The position numbers were made by a program, and so were the translations under genes. The notes beneath the pieces were generated by a model, which was given only the letters and a program-made list of their open reading frames with translations, ran no database searches and was not told the origin of the DNA. A DNA stretch of 7,433 nucleotides, taken from Gemmatimonadota bacterium (GTDB lineage: Bacteria > Gemmatimonadota > Gemmatimonadetes > Palauibacterales > Palauibacteraceae). This document shows, piece after piece, positions 1 to 5,917 of the stretch (within the stretch, counting starts at the first letter, position 1; every line of letters begins with the position of its first letter). The DNA is taken from the NCBI GenBank assembly GCA_030601615.1, contig JAUVTH010000068.1:1-7433 (forward strand). The letters run 5' to 3'.

Positions 1-498
1 CCACGGGTCGCTCCACGTGCCGGCGATCGCCAGGTAACCCGCCGAGGGAGCGATTCCGTCGGCGAGGCCGAGGATGATATGCGTCGCCGACGTGTACCGC
101 TTCGCGTAGCTGTAACCGAGGACGGCGGCGAGAGCGACGGGAGACAGGGCCAGGCAGAGCGGGTTCAGCATCGCGGCCGCCGCGATGAACACCGCGGACG
201 AGACCACCACGGCCAGCTTGCCTTCTCGCACCGAGATCGCCCCCGTCGGGATCTCGCGGCCGGCCGTGCGCGGGTTCTTCGCATCGAACTCGCGATCGAC
301 GACGCGGTTGAAGGCCATCGCCGCGAACCGGGCAGCCGTGAACGCCACCACGATCCAGAAGACATCCCACACGCTGACCGGATACCGGTACGAGGCCAGG
401 ATGGCGCCCACGAGGGCGAAGGGAAGCGCGAAGCCCGTGTGCTCCAGCTTGACGAACCGGGCGTACAGCGCCGCCCGGGAGAGTCCGGCTGCGCTCAA
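1..498 (-). CDS. UbiA-family polyprenyltransferase, N-terminal 166 residues (cut by window edge)
   Basis: This is an integral-membrane prenyltransferase that attaches a polyprenyl chain to an aromatic acid in quinone synthesis. The sequence shows the first prenyl-diphosphate/Mg2+ motif NRVVDREFDAKNPRT at residues 64-78 (N64, D68, D72), then REIPTG (81-86), and the second conserved loop YSYAKRYTSATH followed by LGLADGIAPSAG (129-154). Hydrophobic helices surround both. The family is about 290 residues long, so roughly the last 120 lie beyond the left edge. Residues such as LEHTGFALPFA near the N terminus and the HxxLGxxxGIAP signature resemble the UbiA clade found in menaquinone makers (MqnP-like) more than classical E. 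coli UbiA; this is inference from memory of the family. I take the TTG at 498-496, which overlaps the UbiD stop as TTGA. A GTG at 525-523 in the same frame is an alternative. It is translationally coupled to the decarboxylase gene upstream. Confidence 0.9.
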   Translation of the reverse strand, partial: MSAAGLSRAALYARFVKLEHTGFALPFALVGAILASYRYPVSVWDVFWIVVAFTAARFAAMAFNRVVDREFDAKNPRTAGREIPTGAISVREGKLAVVVSSAVFIAAAAMLNPLCLALSPVALAAVLGYSYAKRYTSATHIILGLADGIAPSAGYLAIAGTWSDPW

Positions 499-1976
499 CG
501 AAGCTCGATCCCGAGCTCGGACCACATCGCATCCACGGCCTCGCGTGTGCCCGGGTCCATCTCGATCACGTCCGGCCAGTTTCGGTCGAAGCCCTCTTCG
601 GGCCACTTCTTCGTCCCGTCGATGCCCATCTTCGAACCGAAGGTGAACCGCCGGGAGGCGTGATCCAGCACGTCGATCGGCCCGCGAGTGAACATCACAT
701 CGCGCTCCGGATCGATGTGGTTGAGCGCCACCCACCAGGCTTCCGCCACGTTCCGCACGTCCACCCAGTCGTCCACGACCACGATTACCTTCGCCAGCGA
801 CATGAGGCCCTGGCCCCACATTCCCTGCATCACTTTGTAGGCCTGACCCGGGTAATCCTTCCGGATCGACACGAATACGAGATTGTGGAAGATACCTTCC
901 GGAGGCATGTGGTAGTCCACGATCTCGGGTGACGTCATCTGCAGCAGGGGCAGGAATATGCGCTCCGTGGCATACCCGAGCCAGTAATCCTCCATCGGTG
1001 GGCGGCCGACGATCGTGGCCGGATACACCGGATTCTTGCGCAGGGTGATCGCCTCAACGTGCACCGCCGGATACAGGTCCGCCTCGGAGTAGAACCCGGT
1101 GTGATCGCCGAACGGCCCCTCCACCACCAGGTCCTCCGAGGGGTCGATCCATCCCTCGATCACGATGTCCGCGTCGGCCGGCACCTCGAGATCGTTCGTG
1201 ACCGCTTCGGCCAGGGCCACCGGCTCCTTACGCAGGAAGCCGGTGAACAGGTACTCGTCGATGTTCGGCGGCAGAGGAGCGCTGCCCGAGTAGATCGTGG
1301 CTGGATCGCCCCCAAGCGCGATGCATACGGGCATGCGCTCGCCGCGCGCGGCCATCTCCCTCCAATGCGCCGCGCCGCTCTTGTGCCGCTGCCAGTGCAT
1401 GGCGAGCCGGTCGCTTCCCAGAACCTGGATGCGATACATCCCGACGTTGCGCCGGCCGGTGCTCGGGTCACGCGATATCACCTGCGGCAGCGTGATGTAG
1501 CGTCCCCCATCGTCCGGCCAGCAAAGCAGATGGGGGAGTCGCTCGAGGTCCACGTCCGCCCCTCGCAGGACGGTGTGCTGGCACGGCGGGGTCCCACGCA
1601 CCCGGCGGGGCGGAAACCTGGCGAATTCGGCCAGCTGCGGGATGAGCAGCAGCTTCTCCTTGAGGCCCGAGGGCGGCTTCATCTCCAGCATGTCCCGGAT
1701 TCGGTCCGAGATGTCCTCGAGCTTCCCCACTCCCAGGGCCATGGCCATGCGGCGTTCGCTACCGAACATGTTGATGATAAGCGGCACTTCTGCGATGCTC
1801 CCGTCCGGAAGAACGGGCTGGTCGAAGAGCAGGGCCGGCCCTCCACCCGGGCTCTTCATGCACCGATCGGCGATCTCCGTGATCTCCAGCTCAACGGCCA
1901 CAGGCCGTGCGATGCGGACGAGCTCGCCCTCGCGCTCGAGGGCCGAGATGAACTCCGACAGATCTCTGAAGGGCAT
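495..1976 (-). CDS. ubiD: UbiD-family prenylated-FMN-dependent decarboxylase
   Basis: A 493-residue cytosolic decarboxylase that removes the carboxylate of a prenylated aromatic acid, using prenylated FMN made by a UbiX partner that is not in this window. The family pattern is complete: N-terminal FRDLSEFISALEREGELVRI; N177 and E241 at the positions of the Mn2+ ligands of E. coli UbiD (N175, E241); R182, E286 and D291 as the catalytic trio, with VVEGPFGDHTGF around E286-D291; HWQRHK (194-199) for cofactor binding; and the late GSKMGIDGTKKWP block (447-459). Length matches the roughly 490-residue family. The ATG at 1976-1974 directly precedes the conserved N terminus, though no strong ribosome site is visible. 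The stop overlaps the prenyltransferase start. It is probably the menaquinone-pathway decarboxylase (MqnL-like), with ubiquinone synthesis as the alternative. The residue correspondence is from memory of the family, not an alignment. Confidence 0.95.
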   Translation of the reverse strand: MPFRDLSEFISALEREGELVRIARPVAVELEITEIADRCMKSPGGGPALLFDQPVLPDGSIAEVPLIINMFGSERRMAMALGVGKLEDISDRIRDMLEMKPPSGLKEKLLLIPQLAEFARFPPRRVRGTPPCQHTVLRGADVDLERLPHLLCWPDDGGRYITLPQVISRDPSTGRRNVGMYRIQVLGSDRLAMHWQRHKSGAAHWREMAARGERMPVCIALGGDPATIYSGSAPLPPNIDEYLFTGFLRKEPVALAEAVTNDLEVPADADIVIEGWIDPSEDLVVEGPFGDHTGFYSEADLYPAVHVEAITLRKNPVYPATIVGRPPMEDYWLGYATERIFLPLLQMTSPEIVDYHMPPEGIFHNLVFVSIRKDYPGQAYKVMQGMWGQGLMSLAKVIVVVDDWVDVRNVAEAWWVALNHIDPERDVMFTRGPIDVLDHASRRFTFGSKMGIDGTKKWPEEGFDRNWPDVIEMDPGTREAVDAMWSELGIELR

Positions 1977-2018
1977 GCGACGTCTCGTGTACGGGTCGTG
2001 GCCGTGGGGCCTGCCGTT

Positions 2019-2038
2019 GTCCGGCCGAACTGCCGGAC
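2019..2038. promoter_or_regulatory. 7-bp inverted repeat in the divergent promoter region
   Basis: GTCCGGC, six bases (CGAACT), then GCCGGAC form perfect 7-bp arms centred between the divergent ubiD and sigma-factor genes. No coding sequence needs this stretch if the sigma gene starts at 2099. It could be an operator for a dimeric regulator or a small leader hairpin. In GC-rich DNA such arms can arise by chance, so the functional reading is tentative. Confidence 0.3.
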
Positions 2039-2056
2039 TCTAGCTTGCGCCCACGT

Positions 2057-2062
2057 TATGAT
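2057..2062 (+). promoter_or_regulatory. Candidate -10 box (TATGAT) for the sigma-factor operon
   Basis: TATGAT matches five of six positions of the sigma-70 -10 consensus and stands out in an otherwise GC-rich region. Transcription would start near 2069, about 30 bases before the GTG at 2099, which fits that start and argues against the upstream in-frame TTG at 2045. No convincing -35 hexamer lies 16-18 bases upstream, so this is weak evidence. Confidence 0.25.
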
Positions 2063-2098
2063 GGGCCAAACGGATCAGCAACGTCGACGAAGAAGGCT

Positions 2099-2704
2099 GT
2101 GAGCTACCAGGAACGCAGCGACCAGGATCTCGTGCGCCTGTGCCTCAGGAGTGACGAGCGTGCGGCCCGTGAGCTGGTCGAGCGCTTTCAGCGCCCCGTT
2201 TTCTCGCTCGTATACCGGATGGTGCGCGACCGCGAGCTCGCCGAAGACCTCACGCAGGAAGTGTTCGTCCGCACGTTCAACAACCTCAGCCGCTACGACC
2301 GGTCGTACAAGTTCTCCTCCTGGCTGTTCAAGATCGCGTACAACCTCACTGTGGATCACCTGCGCAAGAAGCAGGTGAAGACGATCTCGATGCACGGATC
2401 GCCCGACGCGGTGACGCCGGAGCGGCAGGAGGCGACCTCTCTGACGCTCGAATCGAGGGAGGAGAGCCCGGCCGCCCTGGTGGAAGGGCGGGAGCTCGCC
2501 GGCTACCTGGAAGATGCGATCGCGGAGCTGCGCCCCGAGTACCGCACGGCCATCCTGCTGCGCCACGTGGAGGGCCGCGCTTACGAGGAGATCTCGGACA
2601 TCATGGGCGTGCCGCTCGGTACCGTGAAGACATACATCTTCCGGGCCCGTCGGGAGCTCCGGGACTTGCTGGAGGACCTGCGGGACGAGGACGACGTCAC
2701 CTGA
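2099..2704 (+). CDS. RNA polymerase ECF sigma factor (RpoE-like)
   Basis: A 201-residue extracytoplasmic-function sigma factor that directs RNA polymerase to an envelope-related regulon. Region 2 spans about residues 24-92, with DLTQEVFVRTF (50-60) for core binding and the FSSWLFKIAYNLTVDHLRKK stretch (72-91) for -10 melting and recognition. A loose, acidic linker follows (about 100-135), then region 4 (about 136-195) with LRPEYRTAILLRHVEG and the helix-turn-helix YEEISDIMGVPLGTVKTYIFRAR for -35 binding. There is no extra C-terminal domain. I chose GTG 2099 because family members start close to SDQDLVRLCL. AGAAGG lies at 2091-2096, but its spacing of only two bases is short. A TTG at 2045 in the same frame would add 18 residues without resemblance to the family. 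It is followed after 55 bases by its probable anti-sigma factor, the usual arrangement for this class. Confidence 0.95.
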   Translation: MSYQERSDQDLVRLCLRSDERAARELVERFQRPVFSLVYRMVRDRELAEDLTQEVFVRTFNNLSRYDRSYKFSSWLFKIAYNLTVDHLRKKQVKTISMHGSPDAVTPERQEATSLTLESREESPAALVEGRELAGYLEDAIAELRPEYRTAILLRHVEGRAYEEISDIMGVPLGTVKTYIFRARRELRDLLEDLRDEDDVT

Positions 2705-2741
2705 AACTCCACGACCTCGGGCCCCGTAGGGCTGAGAGACT

Positions 2742-2748
2742 GAAGGAG
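2742..2748 (+). promoter_or_regulatory. Ribosome binding site of the anti-sigma gene
   Basis: GAAGGAG, 11 bases before the ATG at 2760, is a good Shine-Dalgarno match and fixes the start of the anti-sigma gene. Confidence 0.6.
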
Positions 2749-2759
2749 TCGAAACAACG

Positions 2760-3374
2760 ATGAACGCGAACAAGCACGACAAGGTGAGGCACCTGCGGCC
2801 CGAAGAGCTGGAGGCGCTCGCGATGCCGGGCGGCCGAAAGCTGCCGGCGCGGAGTTCCGCCCACGCGGTGGAATGCGCGCGGTGTCTGAAAGAAGCCGAG
2901 GAGCTGCGGGCTTTGCACAGCCTGCTCCAGGCGCTGGCGCCGCTGCAGCCGATGGTCGGGTTTTCCGACCGGGTGATGCGCCGGGTCCGGCTGCCCGTGT
3001 CGTGGCGCGTTCGGGTGCTCGAGACGATTCGCGCGCATTGGGTCTCGACGACCGCCGCGCTCGCGGGCGTCGTCGCCACAGTCGGCGTGGGCTTCACGTT
3101 CATCGCGCGGTATCCCGAGCTGACTCCCATGACTGTTGCGGCGTTCATCGTCGAGCGCTCCACCGCCCTGCTGTGGGGAGCCGTGATGGATGTCGGACGA
3201 CTCGTGTACGGGACAGGAATCGTGCAGACGGCCGAGGGGATCGCCGGGCAGCTCACGTTGCTCACTGCGTTCGTCGCCGTGGCGACCGTGACGCTCGTTG
3301 GCATGGCCTCCTTACGGATCATGCTTTCCCTGATGGACTTACCCACCGGCTCGAGGCCGGCCAGCGCCGGCTGA
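2760..3374 (+). CDS. Membrane-anchored zinc-type anti-sigma factor
   Basis: A 204-residue probable anti-sigma factor for the ECF sigma encoded just upstream. The N-terminal cytosolic part carries HAVECARC, the H-x3-C-x2-C signature (H35, C39, C42) of the zinc-binding anti-sigma fold, preceded by the helix LRPEELEAL (12-20). A charged helix follows, then a first membrane span at about 94-117 (WVSTTAALAGVVATVGVGF), an extracytoplasmic segment of about 45 residues, and a second span at about 165-189. Known members hold the sigma factor at the membrane and release it after proteolysis or redox change; which applies here cannot be seen. Most relatives have one span, so the second is a little unusual. 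The call rests on the HxxxCxxC motif and the position after the sigma gene; overall sequence resemblance is low, as is normal for these proteins. Confidence 0.85.
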   Translation: MNANKHDKVRHLRPEELEALAMPGGRKLPARSSAHAVECARCLKEAEELRALHSLLQALAPLQPMVGFSDRVMRRVRLPVSWRVRVLETIRAHWVSTTAALAGVVATVGVGFTFIARYPELTPMTVAAFIVERSTALLWGAVMDVGRLVYGTGIVQTAEGIAGQLTLLTAFVAVATVTLVGMASLRIMLSLMDLPTGSRPASAG

Positions 3375-3377
3375 GGC

Positions 3378-3384
3378 GGGAGGT
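3378..3384 (+). promoter_or_regulatory. Ribosome binding site fixing the bactofilin-like gene start
   Basis: GGGAGGT, seven bases before the ATG at 3392, lies just after the anti-sigma stop (3372-3374). It decides for this start over in-frame ATGs at 3404 and 3428 and over the much longer open frame extending upstream through the anti-sigma gene. Confidence 0.6.
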
Positions 3385-3391
3385 ACCCGAA

Positions 3392-4987
3392 ATGACTTCG
3401 AACATGCGAACCAGGAGTTCAAGAACGATGCGACGGGTGTGGATGGTAGCGGTAGCGGTGGCAGTGGCCTTGTGGCCCGCCGCGTCAGGGTTGACCGCCC
3501 AGGAAGCCGTGACCGGCAGCACGGTCTCGCTGGCGGCCGGAGCGGCGAGCCTGGAGCTGGCGCTCGCGGATGGGGGATCACGCATCATCTCGCTGCGTGA
3601 GGGAGAACTGCTCATCGACGGCGAGGTCCAGGGCAGCTACGAGCCCGGAGGGACCCTCGACAGCTCGTGGCGGTCGTTGCTCACGAGCCCGGCGCTCTTC
3701 GAGGGCTCGGGGCTGGCAGATCGACTGGCCGAGTGGGTTCCGGATGCGAGCGGCGACGCGGACGCAGCTTCGGGCAGTGCCCTTGAGGCCCTGTTCGACC
3801 GGCTCGCTGAGAGCTCCAACCGGACGGCAGCAGCCGCGCTTCCCGAGACGGCGACCATCAATGTCTCGGGCGGCCAGGTGGCCATCGCGCCAAGCAGAAT
3901 CATGTCACTCGGGGAACTCAACCGTGGCGTGGAGCTCCTGGGTCGTCAGCTGGAAGTCCTGGGCGGCCAGGTGGCCGGCATGGAGGACAACCTCGCGCTG
4001 GTCGTGCACGATGATTACACCGTGGACGCAGATCAGCTGGTGGAGGGGAGCCTGGCGCTTCTGTCCGGAGACCTGAATCTGGAAGGCACGGTGGACGGCG
4101 ACGTTCTCGTGCTCGACGGTGTGCTCACTCTGGCTCGGTCGGCGCGTGTTTCAGGCGACATCCTGCAGGTGGGCGGCGAGGTGATCGACGCCGGCGGCCG
4201 CGTATCGGGAGAGATGGTGTCGCTCCTGGCCGGAGAGCTGGGTGGCCTGATTGCAGGCGACATCGCGGTCGACCTTGTTGATGAGATGGATGTGCCCGTC
4301 CAGGTGCATGTGCGCTCGAACCAGCGTGGCTTCATCGGCTCCATCGGCCACAACATCGGACACGCGTTCAGCGGACTCATGGCGTCGGTCATGTGGCTGC
4401 TCGCTCTGTCCGCCCTCGGGTTCGTCGTGGTGTATTTCTTCCGCTCCCGCCTCGAAGTCGTGGCGCAGGTGGTCCGCGCGGACACGATGAGGTCGTTCGG
4501 AGTCGGGCTGGCGGGACAGCTCATGGTGCTTCCCGTGCTGCTTCTGCTGGTGGTCGGGATCGTTACCTGGCTGGTGATCCCCGTGTACGCGCTAGCCGTT
4601 GCGCTCGCGATTCCCGCCGGATACCTGGCCGCGGCTCACGCCGTGGGCGAGGCGGTGCAGGACCAGAACTTCGAGTGGCTGGACCGGTTCCGCCTGCGCC
4701 GGGCGAGTTCGTACCACTACGTGTTCACCGGCCTGCTCTTCCTGCTCGCGCCGTTTGCGATCGGCTCGGCGCTGTACCTGCTGGGCGGAATGCTCGGGTT
4801 CGTGCGAGGCTTGATGTTCTTCGCTGCCGGAGCCCTGACGTGGGCAGCTGTGAGCACCGGCTTCGGGGCGATCATCCTCACGCGCGGAGGCGGTCGTAAG
4901 GGCCACGCTTCGCAGGCGGATTTCGATGATCTGTTCTCTGCGCCAGACTCGTTCGAATCCGATGGGGAGGGCGAAGCCAGTGCTTAG
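3392..4987 (+). CDS. Membrane protein with bactofilin-like (polymer-forming) domain
   Basis: A 531-residue envelope protein. An N-terminal basic stretch and hydrophobic core (about 13-36, with a VAVAVAVA run, ending ASGLTA before QE) form a signal peptide or anchor. Residues 37-215 are an alanine- and serine-rich region without a family I recognise. Residues about 218-285 show the short beta-helix repeats of bactofilins: LSGDLNLEGTVDGDVLVLDG, ARVSGDILQVGGEVIDAG, RVSGEMVSLLAGEL. Hydrophobic segments at about 329-350, 372-396, 397-418, 442-467 and 470-496 are membrane spans, followed by a charged, acidic tail (about 500-531) with FDDLFS. Classical bactofilins are short soluble cytosolic polymers, so a predicted exported patch joined to a helix bundle is a distinct architecture. 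It starts 17 bases after the anti-sigma stop and so is probably co-transcribed. Its function is unknown; an envelope scaffold or sensor feeding the sigma pathway is my inference. Confidence 0.8.
   Translation: MTSNMRTRSSRTMRRVWMVAVAVAVALWPAASGLTAQEAVTGSTVSLAAGAASLELALADGGSRIISLREGELLIDGEVQGSYEPGGTLDSSWRSLLTSPALFEGSGLADRLAEWVPDASGDADAASGSALEALFDRLAESSNRTAAAALPETATINVSGGQVAIAPSRIMSLGELNRGVELLGRQLEVLGGQVAGMEDNLALVVHDDYTVDADQLVEGSLALLSGDLNLEGTVDGDVLVLDGVLTLARSARVSGDILQVGGEVIDAGGRVSGEMVSLLAGELGGLIAGDIAVDLVDEMDVPVQVHVRSNQRGFIGSIGHNIGHAFSGLMASVMWLLALSALGFVVVYFFRSRLEVVAQVVRADTMRSFGVGLAGQLMVLPVLLLLVVGIVTWLVIPVYALAVALAIPAGYLAAAHAVGEAVQDQNFEWLDRFRLRRASSYHYVFTGLLFLLAPFAIGSALYLLGGMLGFVRGLMFFAAGALTWAAVSTGFGAIILTRGGGRKGHASQADFDDLFSAPDSFESDGEGEASA
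4964..4971 (+). promoter_or_regulatory. Ribosome binding site within the preceding gene's 3' end
   Basis: GGGGAGGG lies eight bases before GTG 4980 and is the only strong Shine-Dalgarno match near the start of the toast-rack gene. It sits inside the last codons of the bactofilin-like gene, so re-initiation by terminating ribosomes is likely. It overlaps the competing ATG at 4962, which itself has no such site upstream. Confidence 0.45.
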
Positions 4988-5846
4988 GACGACGCTGGCG
5001 GCCGCCGCCCTGCTCGTGGCGGCCGCACCGGTGGTGGCGCAGGAAACCGACTGGACAGAGGTCCGGGCTCGCCGCCAGGCAGACGGCGTAGCATCGCTGA
5101 CGATCGACGTCGAGTACTTCGCCGGAGAGCTCAGGGTCGCCGCCGCCGATGCCGGCCTCCTGTACGACACGCACCTAAAGTACGACGCCGCGAGGATGCG
5201 GCCGGAGCGGAAGTGGTCCGTCGACGGCGAAGCCGCCCGGCTGGTTATCGGTTTCGAGGGCATCGGAGATGATGGAGAGATCGACTTCGATCTCGACATG
5301 GACGAAGAGGACCATGGGTTTCTCAACCTGGGCCTGAGCCCTGATGTGCCCACCGACCTGCGGATGAAGGTCGGGGCCGCCTTGAGCGTAGTGGATCTCG
5401 GCGGAGTTCCCCTGACGGGTCTCGTATACCAGACCGCCGCATCGGACACCGAGCTCGCGTTCGGCTCCGTCAATCCGGCGAGCATGGAAAGGCTCGAACT
5501 GAAGGTCGGCGTCGCCGAGTTCACGGCGACGGGTCTCGGGAACGCGCGATTCGATGAGCTCGAGTTCACGGGTGGGTTGGGTGACGTGCGCCTGGACTTC
5601 ACCGGCGAGTGGTCCGCCGACGCTTCCGCGACAATCGAGATGGGTCTGGGCAGCCTGACGCTTGTCGTGCCACCGGATCTCGGGGTGCGGATCAACAAGA
5701 AGGGCTTCCTGGCGTCTCTCGACGCGCCGGGATTCACGAAGGTGGACGGCGCCTGGCAATCACCCGGCTGGGAATCCGCGTCACACCGGCTGGACATTCA
5801 CCTGCGAGCCGCCCTCGGAACCATCGAGGTGCGACAGGCGAGCTGA
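4980..5846 (+). CDS. Exported LiaF/toast-rack-like beta-repeat protein
   Basis: A 288-residue secreted or surface-exposed protein. The N terminus (LRTTLAAAALLVAAAPVVA, cleavage probably before QETDW at about 20/21) is a signal peptide. The rest is repetitive beta structure with the phrase pattern of toast-rack/DUF4097 and LiaF C-terminal domains: PDVPTDLRMKVGAALSVVDL (121-140), VNPASMERLELKVGVAEFTA (164-183), GLGNARFDELEFTGGLGDVR (185-204), then IEMGLGSLTLVVPPDLGVRI (219-238). A strongly acidic stretch (97-111) divides the N-terminal third from the repeats. LiaF-type proteins act in cell-envelope stress responses in Firmicutes; here the domain is exported and follows an ECF sigma cassette, which fits a similar theme. 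I start at GTG 4980 because of the ribosome site before it. ATG 4962 gives a more basic signal peptide (MGRAKPVLRTT) and is nearly as likely; ATG 4926 is less so. The gene overlaps the preceding one. Confidence 0.8.
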   Translation: MLRTTLAAAALLVAAAPVVAQETDWTEVRARRQADGVASLTIDVEYFAGELRVAAADAGLLYDTHLKYDAARMRPERKWSVDGEAARLVIGFEGIGDDGEIDFDLDMDEEDHGFLNLGLSPDVPTDLRMKVGAALSVVDLGGVPLTGLVYQTAASDTELAFGSVNPASMERLELKVGVAEFTATGLGNARFDELEFTGGLGDVRLDFTGEWSADASATIEMGLGSLTLVVPPDLGVRINKKGFLASLDAPGFTKVDGAWQSPGWESASHRLDIHLRAALGTIEVRQAS

Positions 5847-5917
5847 GCAGGACTACTTCGCACCGGACACGCGACAGGAGGCGTACGCGAGGCAGGCCGT
5901 TCCCACAGTTCCGTACG
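5847..5917. other. Convergent intergenic gap, no clear terminator
   Basis: This 71-base gap separates the ends of the plus-strand operon and the minus-strand MATE gene. It contains GCGTACGC (5881-5888) and a further CGTACG (5913-5918 region) but no GC-rich hairpin followed by a T run on either strand. Both transcription units probably end by another mechanism or overlap here. Confidence 0.4.

Noticed and set aside
1059..2102. Open plus-strand frame (347 codons) opposite ubiD
   Set aside because: No family resemblance, and it lies wholly opposite a fully conserved UbiD.
2075..3346. Long open minus-strand frame (423 codons) opposite the sigma and anti-sigma genes
   Set aside because: The protein is low-complexity and rich in R, S and T, with no family resemblance. 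The plus strand here encodes two recognisable proteins. It is a by-product of high GC.
2873..3391. Upstream extension of the bactofilin-like frame through the anti-sigma gene
   Set aside because: The added residues are arginine-rich and unlike any protein. The ribosome site GGGAGGT and the signal peptide place the start at 3392.
3446..3469. Near-repeat of GTAGCG/GTGGCA triplet pairs, as a possible microsatellite
   Set aside because: It codes for the VAVAVAVA hydrophobic core of the signal peptide, and the codons vary, so protein constraint explains it.
4592..5797. Long open minus-strand frame (401 codons) opposite the bactofilin-like and toast-rack genes
   Set aside because: Compositionally biased (S, R, T) with no recognisable motif, and it contradicts the clear plus-strand proteins with signal peptides and ribosome sites.
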